A stretch of 6,271 nucleotides of DNA from Lachnoclostridium phytofermentans (GCA_003526525.1 DPVV01000192.1:1013-7283); one strand, 5' to 3'. Positions 1 to 6,181 are shown, counted from the stretch's first letter. The notes: generated from the letters alone by a model not told the origin. Program-made: numbers and translations.

Positions 1-1202
1 AGATACCAACCATTGTCTAGAGTCTCCATCTGCCAGCTTACCCTCTTCTTTTCGATTCTTCCATTATAAAAAAGAACGGATAGGACTTTTGGCAACTCCG
101 GCGCTGTTCCTATTTCTACTGTTATCGGTACAGGTTCATAAACCTTCGCATATTCTCCATAACGCTTTTGTTGTCTTGTAAATTGAAATGATCTGATTCC
201 TTCCATGACCTTCCCGCCTTCATCCAAAAGGCCCATGTTTTCCGACCAACCGCTCTGTCCAGGGCGGGGAAGGCACAAAGGCTCCCAATAATATACACCA
301 AGCCCCCTATTCTCCGGCAGGGAAGCAACAATATTCATTACTAGATCCAGTACTTTCTTTTGTCCTTCCTTCGAGGCCGGTACACCGGCAATTCTCTCCT
401 GAGCTTCATCAATAAACCCATTTTTACTTCTTCTCCACGCGTGAGCCGTTTCCACAATCATGATTGGCTTGTTATACTCCCTAGTAAGCCTTAGTAACGT
501 TTCCCGCAAATCCGTAAAGTTCCCATGCCAAAATGGATAATAGGATAATCCTATAAGATCAAAGTCCATCAGTCCGCTCGCAATCGCTTTCGTAAACCAT
601 TCACTGATATAAAAATACCGGCCGCCCTGATCCAGATGGAGCATTACTTTTAGTACATTAGAATCTGCAACCGCCCTTGCACCACGAATCCCTGAATTGA
701 CCAGCCGTACCATAGCTGCATAATCCGGTAGTTCTCCATCCGGAAATAAAAGGCCGCTCCTGATTTCATTTCCAATCTGAACCTGATCTGGCAACACCCC
801 TTCTGCTTGCAGGGATAACAGTGTGTCTCTTGTATAAGTATAAACTACCTCTTCCAGTTCTTCAAAGCTTAAATTTGCCCAGGCCTTTGGCTTATTTTGT
901 TTGGCTGGATCCGCCCAGTAATCGGAGTAATGAAAATCAAGCATAAAGCTCATGCCATGGGCTTTGATTTTCTTAGCCATCTCTATCGTATGGGCAAGGC
1001 TGCAATACCCTTTAGATTCTGGAACACATTCAGGATTATTCCATATGCGCAACCGGATTGCATTCACGCCATATTTACCAATCAGTGCAAATGGTTCTAT
1101 GATTGTATCGTCAAAATCCTTTATTTGCATACCTTCTTTTAATAATTCCGGTAGAAAAGAGATGTCCATTCCTTTATAAAAATCCGTCTGTTGATTGTTC
1201 AT
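1..1202 (-). CDS. GH53 endo-beta-1,4-galactanase, no signal peptide, 3' end outside window
   Basis: This is the first 400 codons of a glycoside hydrolase family 53 enzyme, which hydrolyses beta-1,4-galactan or galacto-oligosaccharides. I translated it from the reverse complement; the frame is open from the ATG at 1202 to the window edge. Visible family motifs are GMDIS (residues 11-15), NAIRLRIWNNP (47-57), DFHYSDYWADPAKQ (89-102), QIGNEI (142-147) with E146 as the predicted acid/base, LHLDQGG (189-195), GLSYYPFW (218-225), IVETAHAW (249-256) with E251 as the predicted nucleophile, and YYWEP (304-308). The (beta/alpha)8 fold ends near residue 350. Residues 357-400 (PVPITVEIGTAPELP onward) resemble the start of a Big_4 bacterial Ig-like domain, cut by the window edge. 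The N-terminus MNNQQTDFYKGMDIS has no signal peptide, so a cytoplasmic location is inferred. The start is fixed by GAGGAG seven bases upstream, overlapping the lacI stop. It is the last gene of the array visible here. Confidence 0.93.
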   Translation of the reverse strand, partial: MNNQQTDFYKGMDISFLPELLKEGMQIKDFDDTIIEPFALIGKYGVNAIRLRIWNNPECVPESKGYCSLAHTIEMAKKIKAHGMSFMLDFHYSDYWADPAKQNKPKAWANLSFEELEEVVYTYTRDTLLSLQAEGVLPDQVQIGNEIRSGLLFPDGELPDYAAMVRLVNSGIRGARAVADSNVLKVMLHLDQGGRYFYISEWFTKAIASGLMDFDLIGLSYYPFWHGNFTDLRETLLRLTREYNKPIMIVETAHAWRRSKNGFIDEAQERIAGVPASKEGQKKVLDLVMNIVASLPENRGLGVYYWEPLCLPRPGQSGWSENMGLLDEGGKVMEGIRSFQFTRQQKRYGEYAKVYEPVPITVEIGTAPELPKVLSVLFYNGRIEKKRVSWQMETLDNGWY

Positions 1203-1209
1203 TTCCGTT

Positions 1210-1216
1210 CTCCTCA
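1210..1216 (-). promoter_or_regulatory. Ribosome binding site of the galactanase overlapping the lacI stop codon
   Basis: On the minus strand the lacI stop TGA runs directly into GGAG (reading TGAGGAG), followed by seven bases and the galactanase ATG. Only 11 nt separate the two genes. This fixes the galactanase start and suggests co-transcription and translational coupling of regulator and enzyme. Confidence 0.8.
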
Positions 1217-2197
1217 AATTCCATTCGTTGATTTTCTAAGTAATATCTCATAATCCATCTTCGTTTTTTGTACATATTCCTTTCCCATCAGGTAATTAAT
1301 TAATTGCCTGCCAATCATATTTCCCACCTGTATGGCAGGAACATTCACCGCCGTAATTGCAGGAGAGAAACAGTTTAAATTGGAGCTGTTATATAGAGAT
1401 GCAATTGCGATATCCTGAGGAATCCGATATCCATCCGCCTGCAGTCTGGAGGTTATTAGGGTACAGATGGTATCATCCCCGCAGACAATACATTCCACTT
1501 TTTTTGACATAATGTCGCTGATAATGGCATCTAGATTATCTTTCTTTAACGTACCAATATAAAATGCCTGATTGTTCTCCATGATTCCATTTTTTAAAAG
1601 TGCCTTGCAAAAACCGTCGCGCCTGCTTCTGTTTACGTTATACGTCAAATCCTCAACGATCAGTGCAAATTTGCTAAATCCCCTTCCAATCAGGAGTGAG
1701 GTCAGATGCTCTGTGGCTGCCTCATTATCAGTATCCACTTGAATTACATCATCATTTTCGCAGATGCCTGTGATTCCCGTGGGAAAATGAATATCAGTTA
1801 GATATTGCACCGCTTTATCATCCTCAAGGCTTCGAGTAAGAATAATGCCATCCACCTTTTCATTTTCAACAAGAGTTCGAATACCTGCGATATCATTCAT
1901 CATTCCGATGATAATCAGTACATGATAGTCCAGAAGGGAAGCAACTTCACAAATTCCAAGCAGACAATCATGAAAATAGAGGCTTCCGCTTGAATATACA
2001 TCAGCTGGAAGGACAACCCCGATATTGCGGCTTCTCGTTCCTCTTGTTTCTCCACTTGTTTTCAACATTCCCTGCTCTCTGGCTAAGGTTATGATTTGAT
2101 CACGAGTTTTCTCTCCTATTCTGCCTTTGCCGGATAAAGCTCTTGATACTGTGCTCTTGGATACCCCTAATTTTATTGCAAGTTCATCCTGCGTCAT
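1214..2197 (-). CDS. LacI-family transcriptional regulator
   Basis: This 327-residue protein is a sugar-responsive DNA-binding regulator of the LacI/GalR family, close to the family's usual length. Residues 2-21 form the helix-turn-helix (TQDELAIKLGVSKSTVSRAL). The effector-binding core begins at NIGVVLP (58-64). It carries VDTDNEAAT (154-162), the RRDGF element (192-196), CGDD (239-242) and AITAVNVPAIQVG (280-292), and it ends with an LLRKST-type terminus. The hinge (about 42-57) lacks the usual Ala-Arg-x-Leu motif and is about two residues shorter than in PurR. The start is firm: AGGAGG lies at 2206-2211, eight bases upstream, with an in-frame TAA just before the ATG. It lies 104 nt after the solute-binding protein gene and 11 nt before the galactanase. 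Its role as local repressor of this operon, responding to galactose or a galacto-oligosaccharide, is inferred from position; the effector cannot be read from the sequence. Confidence 0.93.
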   Translation of the reverse strand: MTQDELAIKLGVSKSTVSRALSGKGRIGEKTRDQIITLAREQGMLKTSGETRGTRSRNIGVVLPADVYSSGSLYFHDCLLGICEVASLLDYHVLIIIGMMNDIAGIRTLVENEKVDGIILTRSLEDDKAVQYLTDIHFPTGITGICENDDVIQVDTDNEAATEHLTSLLIGRGFSKFALIVEDLTYNVNRSRRDGFCKALLKNGIMENNQAFYIGTLKKDNLDAIISDIMSKKVECIVCGDDTICTLITSRLQADGYRIPQDIAIASLYNSSNLNCFSPAITAVNVPAIQVGNMIGRQLINYLMGKEYVQKTKMDYEILLRKSTNGI

Positions 2198-2229
2198 ATT
2201 TTAAGCCTCCTGGTACGGATTCATAAGTG

Positions 2230-2249
2230 GTGCACCTACTAAGGTGTAC
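2230..2249. repeat. Imperfect inverted repeat ahead of lacI
   Basis: GTGCACC (2230-2236) and GGTGTAC (2243-2249) form 7-bp arms with one mismatch around a 6-bp spacer. The dyad sits about 20 bp before the lacI ribosome binding site. It could be a protein-binding site for autoregulation or an mRNA hairpin. I see no convincing promoter beside it. Confidence 0.4.
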
Positions 2250-2255
2250 TTTGAA

Positions 2256-2280
2256 GGGCTGCTACATTTTGTAACAGCCC
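2256..2280 (-). terminator. Intergenic hairpin, possible weak terminator or processing element
   Basis: GGGCTG (2256-2261) pairs with CAGCCC (2275-2280). After one C/A mismatch the stem continues as TACA with TGTA around a three-base TTT loop. It begins about 20 nt downstream of the solute-binding protein stop codon. On the minus strand it is followed by TTCAAAG rather than a T run, so it should terminate poorly. Partial termination, or protection of the transporter mRNA 3' end, would lower expression of lacI and the galactanase relative to the transporter; that is inference. Confidence 0.5.
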
Positions 2281-2301
2281 ATACGTAGCTTATTGGTATT
2301 A

Positions 2302-3888
2302 TTAGTTTTTGGCAACATATTCTGCTGCCTGTTTTTCCAGTTCAGCCTGGATATCACGTACACCGGCACTTTCCAGGGCTGCTTTTAGTTCAGCAATTGC
2401 CTTGTCAACATCATCCACCAATCCGTTCACCAACGGATCATAGTAATTACCTAGTGCAGCTTCCACAGCTGACACCTGTGTGGTAACCTTATTTGAGTCA
2501 AAGTTGAAGCCATCATAAGCATGCTCCGCCTTTATATTATTATTGAAACCTGCTAGCAAGGTGTCGTGAGTATCATCCAGTGCTGTTCTATTCTCGATAC
2601 TCTCCGTTCTTGTTATATTGGCATTATTCCAGCCCCAGTTACAGTTGCTTGATACGCCATAACCACTTTCATCAATAATCTTATATTCTTTGTCGCCAAC
2701 AGCCTCCCAATGCTTGCCTTTAATACCAAGCATAGCCAAATCATAGACTTCCGGATTGGTATAGAATTCATTTAATACCATCATTGCTCTTTCTTTATTC
2801 TTGCTACTTGCATTAATGGCAACACCGTTATTTATGTAAGAATTGACCTTCTTAGGCTGTGAAGATACCGGATCGCAGATGGTTACATTCCAATCTGGCT
2901 TCTCTGCATTTGCCTGCTTTGCATAAAGTCTGCAACTGCCAAGGTTCCATATCATGCTTGCGGTTCTTCCGGTAAGCAGACCGGTTTGTCTTTCATCATA
3001 GGAATTTAATATGTCAGGAGACCAGCTGCCTGCATCTGCAAGCTCTTTCATCTCTTTACAATACTTAGTAAATCCATCCCAGTCCAACAAATACGTAAAT
3101 TTCAAATCGGACGGATCTTGTGTATGATACAGATACAGCTCTCCTGCCTTAGGAACTCCTCCTGTGGTGGACAAACCCTGTGACTGGAAATATTGATACC
3201 ATGGACCACCCTGGCTTGCGTAAATACCATCTGCTGCACAAGCCTTATAGAAGCTCATCAATTCCTCCCAGGTTGTTATATTTTTGAAACCATACTTCTT
3301 CAACAAATCGCCACGAACCGCAATAACATCCTGCCCAAATTCATTCTGATAGTTGGGAACCATGTAGATCTGATCGTTAATCTTCGCTTGATTCCATGCT
3401 ACTTCCGGAACTACCTTCCAGATATCCGGTGCATAGGTCTTAATAAATTCCTCAGACATCGGATAATAACCACCAAGTGCTGCTGTCTGCTCATAGTGAC
3501 ACCAGCTAGAGGCCGTGAAGATCAGATCAAAATTCTCCTGTGAGGAGAACAGTAAGGAATACTTGGTATCATGCTCTCCCCAGGACAGAAAATTCACACT
3601 GAGGGAACAATTCAGCTTCTGTTCCAGGATTTTATTAATCTTTCCATAAACCTCATCAAAATCCGGAGTCCTGTCACCGATCAGATACATCTTTAAGTCC
3701 ACATGTTTCGAGGTGTCCACCACTCCTAAAGTATCGTTGTTTTCAGCCGCACCATTATTTGTGGCGCTTCCCGAACTAGTTTTCGTGTTATCCTTGGTAT
3801 CTTTCGATGATCCGCAGCCGGCAAGCATGCTTATCAGCATGGTTACACCGAGTAGTAATGCCAACTTCTTTTTCAGACTTTTTTTCAT
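2302..3888 (-). CDS. Carbohydrate ABC transporter substrate-binding lipoprotein (LplA/DUF3502 type)
   Basis: This 528-residue lipoprotein is the extracellular sugar receptor of a CUT1-type ABC importer. It starts with a lysine-rich n-region and hydrophobic core, then lipobox LAGC with the lipidated cysteine at residue 25. A Ser/Thr/Asn-rich tether (about 26-55) follows. The mature domain opens with LKMYLIGDRTPDFDEVYGKI and is rich in aromatic residues, as expected for sugar stacking. The last 130 residues or so, including YDGFNFDSNKV and the final charged helix, resemble the DUF3502 domain found at the C-terminus of such receptors. Length fits the LplA/YtcQ group (about 500-560 residues), longer than MalE-type receptors. 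GGGAGG lies five bases before the ATG. It follows the second permease gene after 32 nt. The ligand cannot be read from sequence; the nearby GH53 suggests beta-1,4-galacto-oligosaccharides. Confidence 0.93.
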   Translation of the reverse strand: MKKSLKKKLALLLGVTMLISMLAGCGSSKDTKDNTKTSSGSATNNGAAENNDTLGVVDTSKHVDLKMYLIGDRTPDFDEVYGKINKILEQKLNCSLSVNFLSWGEHDTKYSLLFSSQENFDLIFTASSWCHYEQTAALGGYYPMSEEFIKTYAPDIWKVVPEVAWNQAKINDQIYMVPNYQNEFGQDVIAVRGDLLKKYGFKNITTWEELMSFYKACAADGIYASQGGPWYQYFQSQGLSTTGGVPKAGELYLYHTQDPSDLKFTYLLDWDGFTKYCKEMKELADAGSWSPDILNSYDERQTGLLTGRTASMIWNLGSCRLYAKQANAEKPDWNVTICDPVSSQPKKVNSYINNGVAINASSKNKERAMMVLNEFYTNPEVYDLAMLGIKGKHWEAVGDKEYKIIDESGYGVSSNCNWGWNNANITRTESIENRTALDDTHDTLLAGFNNNIKAEHAYDGFNFDSNKVTTQVSAVEAALGNYYDPLVNGLVDDVDKAIAELKAALESAGVRDIQAELEKQAAEYVAKN

Positions 3889-3920
3889 AAAAACCTCCCT
3901 TTATATTTTTTATTTTATTA

Positions 3921-4844
3921 CTAACCTTTGACTGCACCAATGGTAATACCCTGTACAAAATACTTCTGCACTAGGGGGTATGCCAGAATAATGGGGCCGG
4001 TAACTACGATGGTCAATGCCATCTTTAAGGTCTGTGTCGGTAAGGACATGGCATTGATAATAGAACTACTGACCGCATTGTTTGCTATCAGCTTTTTATA
4101 AGCTTCAATATTATTCACCTGCTGGTATAAGAAATACTGTAGCGGATATTTACTACCCGTCTTTATGTAAAGCATTGCATTATACCAGTCGTTCCAGTAT
4201 GCAAGTGCAATAAACAATCCTACGGTAGCCAGTGCAGGTTTGATTAAGGGGATCACCACCTTAAATAGCGTTCGTACCTCTCCGCAGCCATCGATTTTTG
4301 CCGCATCGACCAACGACTCAGGAATTGCCATAATGTAACTCTTCATAATCAGCAGGTTATACACACTGAACAGGAGAGGAAGCAATAACGCCAGATAGCT
4401 GTCCTTTAAATTCAGGGTATTAGACATTAATATGTAGTAGGGCACCAAACCGCCACTAAACAGCGTTGTAAAGTAAAAGAAGAAGGAAAAGTAATTTCTC
4501 CACTCAAAGTCTTTTCTAGCCAGCACATAAGCTGTCATGGTCTGCAATATCAAGCCAGCTGCTGTGCCTGCAATTGTGAGACCAATGGTATTCACATAAG
4601 CACGCATTACAGTCATCGGTTCACGAAATACTGTCTTGTATGCCTCCAGACTAAAATCCTGCGGCAACAAGCTGAATCCGTTTTTTATGATTGCCGCTTC
4701 CGATGAGAAGGATCCCGATAAAATCATAAGAAACGGAACCAGACAAAACAGTGCGATTAAGCCGCAGAATAAGTAACCGATAATGTTCAGTGCAATTACA
4801 TCAGGACCTTTTTTTATTTTTCCCAAACGCTTAACAGATTTCAA
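3921..4844 (-). CDS. Carbohydrate ABC transporter permease, YtcP/UgpE type, TTG start
   Basis: This 307-residue inner-membrane permease is the second membrane subunit of the sugar importer. Six hydrophobic segments are visible, roughly at 19-42, 84-108, 118-140, 148-170, 203-220 and 276-293. The cytoplasmic EAA loop that docks on the ATPase is ESLVDAAKIDGCGEV (176-190), followed by FKVVIPLIKP (194-203), a good match to the EAA...G...I.LP consensus. The C-terminus GITIGAVKG is typical of this family. The start codon is TTG at 4844: no in-frame ATG occurs until residue 40, inside the first membrane helix, and a G-rich Shine-Dalgarno lies six bases upstream. It follows the first permease after 12 nt, so translational coupling is likely. 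Together with that permease it should form the heterodimeric channel. Confidence 0.94.
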   Translation of the reverse strand: MKSVKRLGKIKKGPDVIALNIIGYLFCGLIALFCLVPFLMILSGSFSSEAAIIKNGFSLLPQDFSLEAYKTVFREPMTVMRAYVNTIGLTIAGTAAGLILQTMTAYVLARKDFEWRNYFSFFFYFTTLFSGGLVPYYILMSNTLNLKDSYLALLLPLLFSVYNLLIMKSYIMAIPESLVDAAKIDGCGEVRTLFKVVIPLIKPALATVGLFIALAYWNDWYNAMLYIKTGSKYPLQYFLYQQVNNIEAYKKLIANNAVSSSIINAMSLPTQTLKMALTIVVTGPIILAYPLVQKYFVQGITIGAVKG

Positions 4845-4850
4845 CTTCTT

Positions 4851-4859
4851 CCCCCCCTA
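4851..4859 (-). promoter_or_regulatory. Homopolymeric G7 ribosome binding site overlapping a stop codon
   Basis: The TAG stop of the upstream permease (4857-4859) runs into six more G residues, giving a run of seven, then AAGAAG and the TTG start. The run serves as an unusual, imperfect Shine-Dalgarno sequence. It explains the start chosen for the second permease. Confidence 0.65.
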
Positions 4860-5786
4860 AAATAATGTATAGTCCTTATCATACAAGCCAACCAACTTAT
4901 TCACAGCAAGGATTGTGATAAAGCAGAGAACGGACTGATACAAACCGATGGCAGCTGACATGCCGAAATTATTACTGCTGATCAGCGCGCGGAAGGTTAA
5001 GGTATCGATAACATCCGTATAGTTATAGAGGAGCCCGTTATTACCCACCAGATTATAGAACATATCAAAGTTTCCTTTGAAGATGCCACCGACGGATAGT
5101 AAAAGTAGGATGGTTGCAGTCGGCATGATCATCGGGATGGTTACTTTAAAAATTCTCTGGAACACATTGGCACCGTCAATTGCCGCTGCCTCATAGATTG
5201 AGGTATCAATTCCCATAATCGCTGCCAGATACATAACCGAACCATAGCCAATGTTCTTCCAGACATTAAAGAATACTAGAATAAATGGCCAAACTTCCGG
5301 CTTTGTATAGAATGAAATCTTTTTTTCACCAAAGAAGGTAATCAATCGGTTCATGAAACCATAATCTGAACTAAATATGTTAAACGCCATAACGCCGACG
5401 ATAACCCAGGAAATAAAATAAGGTAAGAACATGATAGACTGAGAGATCTTGCGGAAATGCTTATTTCGTACCTCTGTAAGAAATATCGCCACTGCAATCT
5501 GAGTTATCATATTAATCGCAATAAACACTAGGTTATATAAAACTGTATTTCTCGTTACTAGGCCTGCTTGCCCGGATTTAAAGAAAAACTTGAAATTTTC
5601 CAAACCGTTCCAGGGACTACTCCAAATTCCACCAGCATAGTTATATTTCTTAAATGCCAACACAATGCCTGTCATCGGATAGTAAGCAAATATCAGCGTA
5701 TAGATAACCGCAGGTGAAAGCATCAAAAGAAAGATTCGATACTTATACAGTTTTTTGAAGAAACCTTTTAACCCACTATTCTTCAT
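4857..5786 (-). CDS. Carbohydrate ABC transporter permease, LplB type
   Basis: This 309-residue inner-membrane protein is the first permease subunit of a CUT1 sugar importer. Six hydrophobic segments lie near 18-37, 82-104, 118-138, 165-190, 223-243 and 276-300. Family features are the N-terminal YPMTGIVLAFKKYNY (36-50), WNGLENFKFFF (59-69) and the EAA loop SIYEAAAIDGANVFQ (196-210) with FKVTIPMIMP (213-222). A longer reading from GTG at 5813 is open, but its first codons cover the ribosome binding site. The ATG at 5786 has GAGGAGG just upstream and leads into a typical basic N-terminus, so I take the ATG. It is the first gene of the array, next to the candidate promoters. No ATP-binding subunit follows, so a shared MsmX/UgpC-type ATPase encoded elsewhere probably powers it. 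Confidence 0.94.
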   Translation of the reverse strand: MKNSGLKGFFKKLYKYRIFLLMLSPAVIYTLIFAYYPMTGIVLAFKKYNYAGGIWSSPWNGLENFKFFFKSGQAGLVTRNTVLYNLVFIAINMITQIAVAIFLTEVRNKHFRKISQSIMFLPYFISWVIVGVMAFNIFSSDYGFMNRLITFFGEKKISFYTKPEVWPFILVFFNVWKNIGYGSVMYLAAIMGIDTSIYEAAAIDGANVFQRIFKVTIPMIMPTATILLLLSVGGIFKGNFDMFYNLVGNNGLLYNYTDVIDTLTFRALISSNNFGMSAAIGLYQSVLCFITILAVNKLVGLYDKDYTLF

Positions 5787-5813
5787 GTCTCCTCCTCGAT
5801 CTTCAGGTTGCAC

Positions 5814-5830
5814 AATAAGTTGCGCTTATT
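5814..5830. promoter_or_regulatory. Leader inverted repeat containing TTGCGC, candidate operator or 5'-UTR hairpin
   Basis: AATAAG (5814-5819) and CTTATT (5825-5830) are perfect 6-bp arms around TTGCG. The element lies between the proximal -10 box and the first permease's ribosome binding site. It carries one of three TTGCGC copies in this intergenic region (5820-5825). A weaker variant, TTGCACAA, sits beside it at 5808-5815. It may bind the LacI-family regulator or fold in the mRNA leader. Confidence 0.45.
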
Positions 5831-5852
5831 TGTAATTTATTACTATATTTTT

Positions 5853-5881
5853 ATTATACTTTCATACTAATTTAAATACAA
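5853..5881 (-). promoter_or_regulatory. Candidate proximal promoter of the transporter operon
   Basis: A perfect -10 box TATAAT (5853-5858, minus strand) lies 17 bp from TTGTAT (5876-5881), which matches the -35 consensus at three of six positions. The DNA around it is very AT-rich. Transcription would start near 5846, giving a leader of about 60 nt before the first permease's ATG. The weak -35 suggests that an activator or another element may be needed. Confidence 0.5.
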
Positions 5882-5943
5882 TTCACAATACATCTAATGT
5901 GAAGCAGGAAGAACTGTGCAATTTTAATATTTATTTGGTGACT

Positions 5944-5951
5944 TTGCGCAA
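5944..5951. promoter_or_regulatory. TTGCGCAA palindrome, candidate LacI-family operator
   Basis: This is a perfect 8-bp palindrome with a central CG, the symmetry typical of LacI-family operators. On the minus strand it reads within ATGATTGCGCAAAG. It overlaps the predicted start site of the candidate distal promoter and lies 23 bp from a near-copy at 5967-5974. Confidence 0.45.
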
Positions 5952-5958
5952 TCATTTT

Positions 5959-5986
5959 ATCATATATTGCGCATCATTCTTTTCAC
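5959..5986 (-). promoter_or_regulatory. Candidate distal promoter
   Basis: TATGAT (5959-5964) matches the -10 consensus at five of six positions, and GTGAAA (5981-5986) matches the -35 at four of six; the spacer is 16 bp. One TTGCGC copy falls in the spacer and another at the expected start site near 5952, which would suit direct repression. It is an alternative or addition to the proximal promoter; sequence alone cannot decide between them. Confidence 0.33.
5967..5974. promoter_or_regulatory. Second upstream TTGCGC site, candidate operator
   Basis: TTGCGCAT is one base from the palindrome at 5944-5951 and has the same flank: on the plus strand both are followed by TCATT. The two sites are therefore imperfect direct repeats, 23 bp apart centre to centre. 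It lies inside the spacer of the candidate distal promoter. Confidence 0.42.
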
Positions 5987-5987
5987 T

Positions 5988-6016
5988 ATTTCCTCTCAAA
6001 AAGTTGTAGAGGAAAT
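5988..6016. repeat. 29-bp dyad, 9-bp perfect arms
   Basis: ATTTCCTCT (5988-5996) and AGAGGAAAT (6008-6016) are perfect inverted repeats around an 11-bp centre. The dyad sits between the upstream terminator and the candidate distal promoter. Neither strand continues into a T run directly after the stem, so it is not an obvious terminator. Its centre is about 50 bp upstream of the predicted distal start site, where an activator could bind. Function unknown. Confidence 0.5.
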
Positions 6017-6017
6017 G

Positions 6018-6070
6018 GAAAAAACAAAAATGTTGCAGCAGAAGCCTTGGACGCCTCTGCTGCAACATTT
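6018..6070 (-). terminator. Strong Rho-independent terminator of the upstream transcription unit
   Basis: Perfect 15-bp arms, AAATGTTGCAGCAGA (6028-6042) and its complement (6056-6070), enclose a 13-nt loop. On the minus strand the stem is followed by TTTTTGTTTTTTCC, a classic U tract. It should stop transcription from the right-hand gene and insulate the transporter operon. The plus-strand exit (ATTTATTTTAATAA) is also T-rich, so some bidirectional activity is possible. Confidence 0.88.
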
Positions 6071-6085
6071 ATTTTAATAACCCTC

Positions 6086-6124
6086 TTAACCTTTCATTAC
6101 TCCGATAGTTCCGTGATAAATACC
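6086..6124 (-). pseudogene. Possible remnant of an ABC sugar permease C-terminus
   Basis: The minus strand reads GIYHGTIGVMKG then TAA. This resembles the conserved end of CUT1 permeases, such as GITIGAVKG at the end of the second permease in this window. The frame is closed by a TAA five codons upstream of the glycine (6140-6142), so no intact gene exists here. In a neighbouring frame TGYFLVFI precedes it, which could be the shifted continuation. The stop lies 15 nt before the terminator hairpin, where a true last gene would end. The match is short and may be chance. Confidence 0.28.
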
Positions 6125-6181
6125 AAGAAGTATCCTGTTTTAGTTTCATACTTGAACTCATGCCTTATAAGTAGGTAGCTC

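Noticed and set aside
897..1179. Plus-strand open frames of 75-81 codons within the galactanase region, and a 69-codon minus-strand frame at 122-331
   Set aside because: They lie in other frames of the GH53 coding sequence, which has unbroken family motifs across the whole stretch. They show no ribosome binding site or recognisable domain.
3193..3543. A 116-codon plus-strand open frame opposite the solute-binding protein gene
   Set aside because: It is antisense to a well-supported gene, with cysteine-rich, low-complexity composition and no domain signal, so it is a shadow frame.
5787..5813. GTG-initiated N-terminal extension of the first permease
   Set aside because: The added nine codons consist largely of the GAGGAGGAG ribosome binding site of the downstream ATG, and the extension adds an acidic stretch untypical of the family's N-terminus.
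5787..6027. Catabolite-response (cre) site for CcpA in the operon promoter
   Set aside because: The TTGCGC sites have a central CG but their flanks do not match the WTGNNARCGNWWWCAW pattern, and no other candidate was found. The sites fit a local LacI-family operator better.
6015..6077. A 20-codon plus-strand ORF beginning MEKTKMLQQKPW
   Set aside because: It runs straight through both arms of the terminator hairpin, and its ATG abuts the only purine-rich stretch with no room for a ribosome binding site. It is a by-product of the stem sequence.
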